From assembly GCF_030409215.1 (NCBI RefSeq), contig NZ_JAUFPL010000034.1, forward strand, positions 251,724-315,723: a stretch of DNA of 64,000 bases, given 5' to 3'. Source of the DNA: Halomonas ramblicola. Its GTDB lineage: Bacteria; Pseudomonadota; Gammaproteobacteria; Pseudomonadales; Halomonadaceae. Positions 12,952-19,250 of the stretch are shown piece by piece. The translations under genes were made by a program, and so were the position numbers. Every line of letters begins with the position of its first letter. The stretch's first letter is position 1. Under the pieces are notes generated by a model. The model ran no database searches, was not told the origin of the DNA, and worked only from the letters and a program-made list of their open reading frames with translations.

Positions 12952-15843
12952 CTAGTCGCCGAAGGCCTCGCCGTAGCTGTCCGGTGCCAGGTCCTCGAAA
13001 CGGGTGTACTTGCCGATGAAGGCCATGTGCACCGTGCCGATGGGGCCGTTACGCTGCTTGCCGATGATCAGCTCGGCCAGCCCCTGATTGTCGGGGTTAT
13101 CCGGATTGTAGACCTCATCGCGATAGACGAAGGCGATCAGGTCCGCATCCTGCTCGATCGCGCCGGATTCCCTGAGGTCCGACATCACCGGGCGCTTGTT
13201 GGGACGCTGCTCCAGGGAGCGGTTGAGCTGCGACAGGGCGATCACCGGGCAACCGAACTCCTTGGCCAGACCCTTGAGCGAGCGGGAGATCTCGGAGATC
13301 TCGCCGGTGCGGTTCTCCGAGAAACCGGGGATCTGCATCAGCTGCAGGTAGTCGATCATGATCATCGCCAGGTTGCCGTGCTCGCGCACCACCCGGCGGA
13401 TGCGCGAGCGCATCTCGTTGGGCGACAGCGCGGCGGTGTCGTCGATGAACAGCTGCTTGTCCTTGAGCAGGTTCACCGCCGAGGTGAGCCGTGGCCAGTC
13501 CTCGTCCTCCAGCTGGCCGGTACGCACCCGGGTCTGGTCGATGCGCCCCAGCGAGGAGAGCATGCGCAGCATCAGCGCATCGGCGGGCATCTCCATGGAG
13601 AACACCATCACCGGCTTGTCACTGGCGATCACCGCATGCTCCACCACGTTCATGGCGAAGGTGGTGTTGTGGACGCAGACGTCCTCGGCGACGAAGTTGT
13701 GGGTGCCGTCCACGGTGAGGTCATAGACCTGCTGCAGGCCCAGCGGGGTAATCTCGACGATCTCGTCCCAGTAGAGGTCGGAGCGGGAGAGCCTGGCCAG
13801 ATAGTCATCATCGAGCAGGGTCGCCAGTTCGGCGGCCCGGGAGCGCGACAGGCAGCGCGCGCTGCGACCACTGAGGTGGAGGTTGGTGCCCTCCGGCAAC
13901 TCTCGCCCGGCCTGCCGATAGATGGAGCCCCAGGAACGCCGCCCCTTGGCCGCCAGCACGTAGCGATTGACCGATGCGGGCAAGCTATCGCGGTTGCTGT
14001 GGCAACGCTTGCCATCCAGGCAGGCCCCGAGCTCGGCCAGGCGCGACTCCTTGCCAAAGATGCCGATTTCCGCTGCGAAGGTCTCGAGGCTTGCGCGATC
14101 CAGGACCTCCAGCTCCCAAGGGGGCCGAGACAGGTTCGCGTAGCCGTTGGCCTTTTCGCGTATCTTGGCCAGGATCCCGAAGCGCAGCAGCAAGTGCTGG
14201 ACCTCGCGAATCAGCTCGCGGCTCGAGGAGGCGTAGCTGACCCTGGCCTGGCCGTTGGCCTGGACGAAGGCGCTGCCGTCACAGGCGAAGAGACGATTGA
14301 GGAACAGCGCCAGCAGGGGCTTCTCCAGCCGGAAGGCGGCCGCGGGAATGCGCTTCTCCGGCGCCCGCTTGCCCCATACGTCATGCGCCTCCAGGAAGCG
14401 ACGCACCGGATTGGTGGCATTCTTGGCCACCTCGGCATAGTCGGCAACGCCCAGGGCCGCCGGCGGCATCGCCAGCACATGGCAGAGCCGGCCGAAGGTC
14501 GCCTCCGCCGGCATGGTGCGGCCGTGACACCAGGCGCTCACGGAGGCCTTGCTGACGTTCAGGGCCCCCGCCAGGGCCTCACCGGTCATTCCCGCATGGC
14601 CAAGCGCCGACCGCAGCGCCTGGCCGAAGGCCCGGCGCGAGCCGGCCAGCATCCAGCGCTCACGGCAGACGCGTAGCGTAGGGGTTCGCGAACCGCTCTC
14701 CACGAGACGACACCCCATGCCCGGGAAGCCCCGTACCGCCTCGGAGAAGTCCTCTCGCAGCAGCGGGTTCGCGTTGGTGAACATCGCACAGCTCTGGGTG
14801 GTGCCTCCATCAGCGATGAGATAGGCCAGGGACTTGACTTGGTGTTCGGGAAGGCGCTCCTGGCCGAATACCGGCAGGCTCCGGGGCACCGCCACCCGCT
14901 CACCGGCGCTCAACCGCTCCAGGGGCCGCCAGCCGTCGCCGGTCAGGAAGGGGTGGGTCAGCGTCGTGCAGATCTCGCGCCCGAGTGCCGTGCGCACCCG
15001 AAATACCGGTTTCTTGCCATCATCCACGAAGGCCGAGGCGCGTGACGGCGTGAACCGAAAGTCATCGCCCAGGGTCAGCAGCGCCGCCTGCTGGCGGGCC
15101 ACCAGCTCATCGATGGTCACCAGGGCCCCACTGGCAGGATCCACCAGCCGTGAGCCCGCCATGATGCATTTCCCCATCGAGGGCCTCCCGGCGATGATCA
15201 CCAGGTCGGAGGGCTGCAGGCCGGAGGTCATGTCATCCAGGTCGCGGAAGCCGGTGGACAGCCCGGTCATCTCGCCCTGCATGTTGAACAGCTCGTCGAT
15301 GCGGTCCACTGCCTTGGCCAGCAGCTCGCTCATGCCGATCGGGCCGCCGCTCTTGGGGCGCTCCTCGCTGATCTGGAACACCAGGCGCTCGGCCTCGTCG
15401 ACCAGCTCGTCGGCGGGTCGCCCCTGGGGGGTGAAGGCGCCGTCGGCGATCTGGTTGGCGGCGCGGATCAGCTTGCGCAGGGTGGCACGTTCGCGGACGA
15501 TGTCGGCGTAGGCGCGGATATTGCTCGCCGAGGGGGTATTGCGGGCCAGCTCGGCCAGGTAGGCCAGACCGCCCACGGTATCGAGCTGGTCGCGCCCTTC
15601 CAGGGCCTCGGAGAGGGTCACCACGTCCAGCGGCCGCCCCCCTTCGGCCAGCTCGGCCATGACGTTGAAGATCAGTCGGTGTTCGTAGCGATAGAAATCG
15701 TCGGCGACCAGGCGATCGGCGACGTTGTCCCAGGCCAGGTTGTCGAGCATCAGGCCGCCCAGCACCGACTGTTCCGCCTCCAGCGAGTGGGGCGGCACCT
15801 TGAGGGCGGCGGTTTCCTGGTCGTGCTCGATCATCTCGTTCAT
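12952..15843 (-). CDS. dnaB: Replicative DNA helicase DnaB, intein-containing precursor
   Basis: A 963-residue precursor: DnaB residues 1-225, a 501-residue intein (226-726), then DnaB 727-963. The joined extein is 462 residues, normal for DnaB, the hexameric 5'-3' helicase that unwinds DNA at the replication fork. Extein blocks match E. coli DnaB: KVPPHSLEAEQSVLGGLMLD near the N-terminus, the Walker A motif GRPSMGK/TTF split by the intein, DYLQLM (Walker B), RESGAIEQDADLI and GKQRNGPIGT. No frameshift or stop is present, so the insert is translated and must splice out to restore the ATP site. The start at 15843 (MNEMIEHDQ) is chosen because upstream codons do not resemble DnaB. A later ATG (third codon after) is also possible. 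It lies downstream of rplI with a strong hairpin between them, as in many gammaproteobacteria. Confidence 0.97.
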   Translation of the reverse strand: MNEMIEHDQETAALKVPPHSLEAEQSVLGGLMLDNLAWDNVADRLVADDFYRYEHRLIFNVMAELAEGGRPLDVVTLSEALEGRDQLDTVGGLAYLAELARNTPSASNIRAYADIVRERATLRKLIRAANQIADGAFTPQGRPADELVDEAERLVFQISEERPKSGGPIGMSELLAKAVDRIDELFNMQGEMTGLSTGFRDLDDMTSGLQPSDLVIIAGRPSMGKCIMAGSRLVDPASGALVTIDELVARQQAALLTLGDDFRFTPSRASAFVDDGKKPVFRVRTALGREICTTLTHPFLTGDGWRPLERLSAGERVAVPRSLPVFGQERLPEHQVKSLAYLIADGGTTQSCAMFTNANPLLREDFSEAVRGFPGMGCRLVESGSRTPTLRVCRERWMLAGSRRAFGQALRSALGHAGMTGEALAGALNVSKASVSAWCHGRTMPAEATFGRLCHVLAMPPAALGVADYAEVAKNATNPVRRFLEAHDVWGKRAPEKRIPAAAFRLEKPLLALFLNRLFACDGSAFVQANGQARVSYASSSRELIREVQHLLLRFGILAKIREKANGYANLSRPPWELEVLDRASLETFAAEIGIFGKESRLAELGACLDGKRCHSNRDSLPASVNRYVLAAKGRRSWGSIYRQAGRELPEGTNLHLSGRSARCLSRSRAAELATLLDDDYLARLSRSDLYWDEIVEITPLGLQQVYDLTVDGTHNFVAEDVCVHNTTFAMNVVEHAVIASDKPVMVFSMEMPADALMLRMLSSLGRIDQTRVRTGQLEDEDWPRLTSAVNLLKDKQLFIDDTAALSPNEMRSRIRRVVREHGNLAMIMIDYLQLMQIPGFSENRTGEISEISRSLKGLAKEFGCPVIALSQLNRSLEQRPNKRPVMSDLRESGAIEQDADLIAFVYRDEVYNPDNPDNQGLAELIIGKQRNGPIGTVHMAFIGKYTRFEDLAPDSYGEAFGD
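13666..15168 (-). other. Intein in the DnaB P-loop, with homing endonuclease and HTH region
   Basis: 501 residues from Cys1 (CIMAGSRLVDPASG) to Asn501 (DVCVHN), inserted between Lys and Thr of GRPSMGK/TTF. Splicing blocks are complete. Block A is at 1-14. Block B has Thr69-x-x-His72 in CTTLTHPFL. Block F is VYDLTVDGTHNFV (481-493). Block G is His500-Asn501, with Thr as the +1 extein residue. Between them lie two LAGLIDADG-type helices, SLAYLIADGG (113-122) and LFLNRLFACDGS (288-299), so a homing endonuclease domain is likely present and at least partly conserved (acidic residues Asp120 and Asp297 kept). Residues 183-237 look like a Cro/C1-type helix-turn-helix (GEALAGALNVSKASVSAWCHG), an extra DNA-binding module. 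Base composition is similar to the host gene, which argues for long residence. Confidence 0.95.
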
Positions 15844-15933
15844 GGTGCGGGGGACCCTGGGGAAAACGGGAGGCCATTCTACCTCAGCCGGCCGCCGTGC
15901 CCCATGGCCGAAAACCAACGCCCGCCCAAGACG

Positions 15934-15971
15934 CGACGGGGGCGCGGGGATCACTCCCCGCGCCCCCGTCG
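15934..15971 (-). terminator. Strong hairpin between rplI and dnaB
   Basis: A perfect 17-bp inverted repeat (arms 15934-15950 and 15955-15971, mostly G and C) with a four-base loop begins 18 bases after the rplI stop codon. There is no T run on the minus strand, but stem length makes a transcription stop or an mRNA 3' end likely. Confidence 0.65.
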
Positions 15972-15989
15972 TGGGCGACCGCGATCGCC

Positions 15990-16436
15990 TTACTCGGCGA
16001 CCACCACCACGCGCACGGTGGCCTCGACTTCCGCATGCAGTTGCAGCTGGATGTCGTACTCACCGGTGGCACGGATCGGACCTTCCGGCATGCGCACCTC
16101 GCTCTTGGCCACCTCGATGCCGGCGGAGGCGATGGCCTCGGCCAGGTCGCGGGGACCGATGGAGCCGAACAGTTTGCCCTCGTCGCCGGCCTTGGCGACC
16201 AGGGAGAGTTCGATCTCGTTGAGCTGGGTAGCACGCGCCTCGGCCTCGGTCTTGCGCTCGGCGGCGTGGGCCTCGAGCTCGGCACGCTGGGCCTCGAAGG
16301 CCTCGATGTTGTCCTTGGTAGCCGGCACGGCCAGGCCGTAGGGCACCAGGTAGTTGCGGCCGTAGCCGGGCTTGACGGTGACCTGGTCACCCAGGCCGCC
16401 CAGCTTGCCAATCTTGTCGAGCAGAATGACTTCCAT
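15990..16436 (-). CDS. rplI: 50S ribosomal protein L9
   Basis: A 148-residue protein with the L9 N-terminal domain ([19 protein letters not shown], then [19 protein letters not shown]), a long charged central helix (about 41-75) and a C-terminal domain. L9 binds 23S rRNA near the L1 stalk and helps keep the reading frame. Length equals that of E. coli L9. It is the last gene of the rpsF-rpsR-DUF2232-rplI group and is followed by a 17-bp hairpin before dnaB. The ribosome binding site (AAGAGG type) overlaps the end of the preceding gene's spacer. Confidence 0.97.
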   Translation of the reverse strand: MEVILLDKIGKLGGLGDQVTVKPGYGRNYLVPYGLAVPATKDNIEAFEAQRAELEAHAAERKTEAEARATQLNEIELSLVAKAGDEGKLFGSIGPRDLAEAIASAGIEVAKSEVRMPEGPIRATGEYDIQLQLHAEVEATVRVVVVAE

Positions 16437-16451
16437 CTCGTTAACCTCTTG

Positions 16452-17303
16452 TCAGTCGCGGCTGGCCAGGCGCCCGCGGAAGTCCGCGAAGACGTCGATG
16501 AAGGCCAGCAGCAGCACGATCAGAATCATGGGCCAGGTGGTGATCAGCAACACATAGAAGGCGACCAGCCACAGCCCGTTCATCCCTTTCAGTCCGATGA
16601 CACCATGCACCAGGGCGATACCGGCGACCAGCAGCGGTACCCACAGCAGCATGCCCAGGGCGGGAAGGCCCAGCACGGCACCGATCACGGCGAGCACGAC
16701 CAGCACGGCGAGCTCGCGGGGCGCGAAGCGCAGGGCATGGAACTCCTCGCGGAAGCCGCCGGGGTTGTAGAGCCCCGCCTGCCAGCTGCGCGCCAGCGCC
16801 AGGCTGGCCACGGCAGCGATCAGCACCACCAAGCCGGTGATGCCGCCGATCAGCACGCCGGCCAGCTGCTCGGTATCGAGCCCCTGGCTGGCGAACTCGG
16901 CGAGCAGGCGCTCCACCTCCGGCGAGGCCTGGCGCAGTTGCTCCAGCATCTCGCCGGCCCCGCCGGGCGGCAGGAAGGCGCCCAGTTGGATCATCACCGC
17001 CCCGGCCAGGGCTCCACCGATCAGTGCCTCGCTCCAGCGCATGCGGGAACGCAGCACCACCGCCATCAGGGTGACCAGCAGCACGCTGGCCAGCGGGATG
17101 ACATCGCCCTGCACCCACCACCAGCCCGAGGGCACGGCCGCGGCGACGATCACCGGCAGTGCCGGGGAGAGCCCGCGACGCAGGGTGACCAGGGCCGCGA
17201 TGGCCGCCCCCAGCCAGAACAGCCAGGGGATGAGCGCGGACACGGCGGCCCCGCCGGCGGCGTAGGGCGTGCCGCGCATCATCCAGCGGGCGATCGTCAG
17301 CAT
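16452..17303 (-). CDS. DUF2232-type integral membrane protein
   Basis: A 283-residue protein with about eight hydrophobic segments (for example 18-42, 47-64, 69-86, 96-111, 146-172, 195-222, 224-238, 244-272). It resembles the YybS/DUF2232 membrane proteins found between rpsR and rplI in many pseudomonads and halomonads. The biochemical role is unknown. The position inside a ribosomal protein operon is conserved but unexplained. It starts at 17303 with ATGCTGACGATCGCC, 13 bases after the rpsR stop, so it is co-transcribed with rpsR. Not a transporter family I can name. Confidence 0.82.
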   Translation of the reverse strand: MLTIARWMMRGTPYAAGGAAVSALIPWLFWLGAAIAALVTLRRGLSPALPVIVAAAVPSGWWWVQGDVIPLASVLLVTLMAVVLRSRMRWSEALIGGALAGAVMIQLGAFLPPGGAGEMLEQLRQASPEVERLLAEFASQGLDTEQLAGVLIGGITGLVVLIAAVASLALARSWQAGLYNPGGFREEFHALRFAPRELAVLVVLAVIGAVLGLPALGMLLWVPLLVAGIALVHGVIGLKGMNGLWLVAFYVLLITTWPMILIVLLLAFIDVFADFRGRLASRD

Positions 17304-17316
17304 CTCGCCGGGGTGC

Positions 17317-17544
17317 TTACTGGTGGCTATCGGTGTAGGGCAGCAGCGCCAGGTAGCGGGCGCGCTTGACGGCGGTCGCCAGCTGACGCTGGTAACGGGC
17401 CTTGGTCCCGGTGATACGGCTGGGAACGATCTTGCCGGTCTCGGTGATGTAGGCCTTGAGGGTGTCCAGATCCTTGTAGTCGATCTGCTTCACGCCCTCG
17501 GCGGTGAAACGGCAGAACTTGCGGCGACGGAAAAAACGTGCCAT
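17317..17544 (-). CDS. rpsR: 30S ribosomal protein S18
   Basis: A 75-residue basic protein matching S18 throughout: [68 protein letters not shown]18 binds with S6 on the platform of the 30S subunit. It is preceded by rpsF and followed by the DUF2232 gene. A good AGGAGT ribosome binding site is seen. The S6:S18 pair is the expected ligand of the leader motif upstream of rpsF. Confidence 0.98.
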   Translation of the reverse strand: MARFFRRRKFCRFTAEGVKQIDYKDLDTLKAYITETGKIVPSRITGTKARYQRQLATAVKRARYLALLPYTDSHQ

Positions 17545-17577
17545 GTGAAGACTCCTTCAGACGTGCGATGGGTGGGC

Positions 17578-17946
17578 TCAGGCGGTTTCGGCGCGGGGCT
17601 TCTCGTCGCGGCGCGCGCGCTTCTCTTCCGCCGGCTTCATCATCGGCGAGGCCTCGGTGATGGCTTCCTTGCAGCGCACCACCAGGCTGCGAATGATGGC
17701 ATCGTTGAAGCGGAAGATGTTCTCGATCTCGTCGAGGGTCTCGCCGCGGCACTCGACGTTCATCAGCACGTAGTGAGCCTTGTGGATCTTGTTGATCGGG
17801 TAGGCCAGGTGACGACGGCCCCAATCCTCCAGGCGATGCACGGTGCCGCCGTTTTCGGTGACGAGGCTGGTGTAGCGCTCGACCATGGCCGGAACCTGCT
17901 CGCTCTGGTCCGGATGGACCATGAACACGATCTCGTAGTGACGCAT
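17578..17946 (-). CDS. rpsF: 30S ribosomal protein S6
   Basis: A 122-residue protein beginning [20 protein letters not shown] with the S6 ferredoxin-like fold blocks [26 protein letters not shown] (about 42-67) and a charged C-terminal tail ([16 protein letters not shown]), the region modified by RimK in relatives. The start at 17946 has an AAGGAG ribosome binding site. Open codons upstream belong to the leader and are not S6-like. It is the first gene of the operon and lies behind a leader hairpin that fits the S6:S18 autoregulatory motif. Confidence 0.97.
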   Translation of the reverse strand: MRHYEIVFMVHPDQSEQVPAMVERYTSLVTENGGTVHRLEDWGRRHLAYPINKIHKAHYVLMNVECRGETLDEIENIFRFNDAIIRSLVVRCKEAITEASPMMKPAEEKRARRDEKPRAETA

Positions 17947-17968
17947 GGGTTCTCCTTGCGGTTTGGCA

Positions 17969-18000
17969 GCTTCCACGGGAGCACGACGCTCCGGGGAAGC
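17969..18000 (-). promoter_or_regulatory. Candidate S6:S18 autoregulatory leader hairpin
   Basis: In the rpsF leader RNA, GCUUCC pairs with GGAAGC and GGAGC pairs with GCUCC. An internal bulge (CC opposite CGU) includes the CCG trinucleotide, and the loop is GUCGU. A two-stem hairpin with a CCG bulge just upstream of rpsF is the known form of the S6:S18-binding leader in bacteria. The hairpin ends 22 bases before the rpsF ATG. A second imperfect hairpin (18028-18050) lies further upstream. Confidence 0.65.
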
Positions 18001-18093
18001 AAGGAGGTGATAGTGAATAACACGAACGCCCGCTCGATGGACGAACGGGCGCAAGCATTCTAAAGACTGGGCGCCGGGGGCGCAAGTTCGAAG

Positions 18094-18360
18094 CCGGGCC
18101 GGGCAGGGCTATCGCAGATAGCTTCCATCGCTCGGGGCTGATCCGGCGACAAGCCTGCGAGGAGGCGCTGTGAACCCCTCCTTGGGCGCTACCGACGCCC
18201 TGCTGCACTCTCGCGTCCTGCTCCGCTTGCAGGTCCGGTGCTGGCCATCCGTGGCCAGCCCGTTCGGAGCGGTGCTCCTCACCCCTGGCGTAGGGCCTCC
18301 TCTTCGGCTTGTCCCCGGCGCCCCTCGCTGTCGGCAACTGCGATAGCCCTACCGGGCCGG
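18094..18360. repeat. About 267-bp intergenic element with inverted ends
   Basis: The 427-bp space between rpsF and rlmB is mostly this element. Its ends are inverted: AGGGCTATCGCAG (18105-18117) and CTGCGATAGCCCT (18338-18350) are perfect, and both are flanked by CCGGGCC-type sequence. The interior contains several short GC-rich palindromes and no credible gene. The block CGCTCGGGGCTGATCCG (18129-18145) recurs at 61651-61667 and, as CGGGGCTGATCCG, at 63301-63313. This looks like a miniature, non-coding repeat of halomonad type, possibly MITE-like. Confidence 0.6.
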
Positions 18361-18362
18361 GG

Positions 18363-18410
18363 TTTCTTCCAGCTTAAGGCTTACGGCTTACAGCTCCCGG
18401 CGAAGCCGGG
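18363..18410. repeat. REP-like 3'-end element, copy 1 (rlmB end)
   Basis: Contains TTTCTTCCAGCTT, then the palindrome CCCGGCGAAGCCGGG. The same parts recur at 42751-42803, 53587-53650 and 57864-57944. Here the element encodes the last residues of RlmB (SPGAVSRKP) and its stop codon. Confidence 0.65.
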
Positions 18411-19186
18411 CCCCGCTGTCGGACGGCCTCGAACAGGCAGATGCCGGTGGCCACCGAGACGTTGAGGCTCGAGACGCTGCCGGCCATGGGCAGCTTGACC
18501 AGCTGGTCGCAGGCCTCACGGGTGAGGCGACGCATGCCCTTGCCCTCGGCGCCCATCACCAGGGCGGTGGGTCCGCTGAAGTCGGCCTCGAAGACCAGCG
18601 CCTCGGCCTCGCCGGCGGTGCCGGTAATCCAGACGCCGAGTGCCTTGAGCTTCGCCAGGGCACGGGCCAGGTTGGTGACCTGGTAGACCGGCACGCTCTC
18701 GGCGGCGCCGCAGGCCACCTTGCGCACCGTGGCGTTGAGCGGCGCGGCCTTGTCCTTGGCCACGATCACCCCATGGACGCCGGCGGCATCGGCGCTGCGC
18801 AGGCAGGCGCCGAAATTGTGCACGTCGGTGACGCCGTCGAGCACCAGCAACAGTGGCGGGGCGTCGTGGGGCCAGGCCTCGAGCCGGAACCACAGCGCGC
18901 TCTCGGCCTCGAAGGCGAGCGGCGCGGCGAAGGCCACGATGCCCTGGTGGGCGGCGCCCCGGGCGAGGCGGTCGAGCTCGTCGCGGGGCCGTGCCTGGAC
19001 GCGGGCGCCGCCGGCACGGGCGGCCTCCACCAGGTCGGCCAGGCGCGCCCCCGCCTCGCCCTCCTGGACCCAGAGTTCTGTCGGCGTGATGCCGCGCTCG
19101 AGCAGCGCACGCACCGCGTGCACGCCGAACACGGCCTCCAGGCCGCCGGGGGCACCGGGCCCCCGCCGGGTTCGCTTCTGCTTCAT
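18374..19186 (-). CDS. rlmB: 23S rRNA (guanosine-2251 2'-O)-methyltransferase
   Basis: A 270-residue SPOUT-class methyltransferase. The N-terminal RNA-binding domain is at about 15-90. The trefoil-knot catalytic domain has motif 1 NFGACLRSADAAG (with Asn and Arg), motif 2 LVMGAEGKGMRRLT and motif 3 LPMAGSVSSLNVSVATGICLFEA (key residues Ser, Asn, Ser). RlmB methylates G2251 in the P loop of 23S rRNA using S-adenosylmethionine. It lies downstream of rnr, as in E. coli. The final dozen residues fall inside a REP-like repeat and are unlikely to be conserved. The ATG start follows a GAATCG stretch, and no strong ribosome binding site is visible. Confidence 0.95.
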   Translation of the reverse strand: MKQKRTRRGPGAPGGLEAVFGVHAVRALLERGITPTELWVQEGEAGARLADLVEAARAGGARVQARPRDELDRLARGAAHQGIVAFAAPLAFEAESALWFRLEAWPHDAPPLLLVLDGVTDVHNFGACLRSADAAGVHGVIVAKDKAAPLNATVRKVACGAAESVPVYQVTNLARALAKLKALGVWITGTAGEAEALVFEADFSGPTALVMGAEGKGMRRLTREACDQLVKLPMAGSVSSLNVSVATGICLFEAVRQRGPASPGAVSRKP

Positions 19187-19250
19187 GGCTGTCGATTCCG
19201 CAGGGATTCACGAGGCGGGGCCGGACGGCGTCGGCGACCCGCCGCCAGGC

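Noticed and set aside
12883-14676. Open frame antisense to the dnaB C-terminal part and intein
   Set aside because: No domain or start signal. Composition is that of a shadow of DnaB.
12952-15843. DnaB as a gene fusion or frameshifted gene
   Set aside because: The extra 501 residues start with Cys, end with His-Asn, and the two flanks rebuild an exact Walker A motif, so it is an intein and not a fusion.
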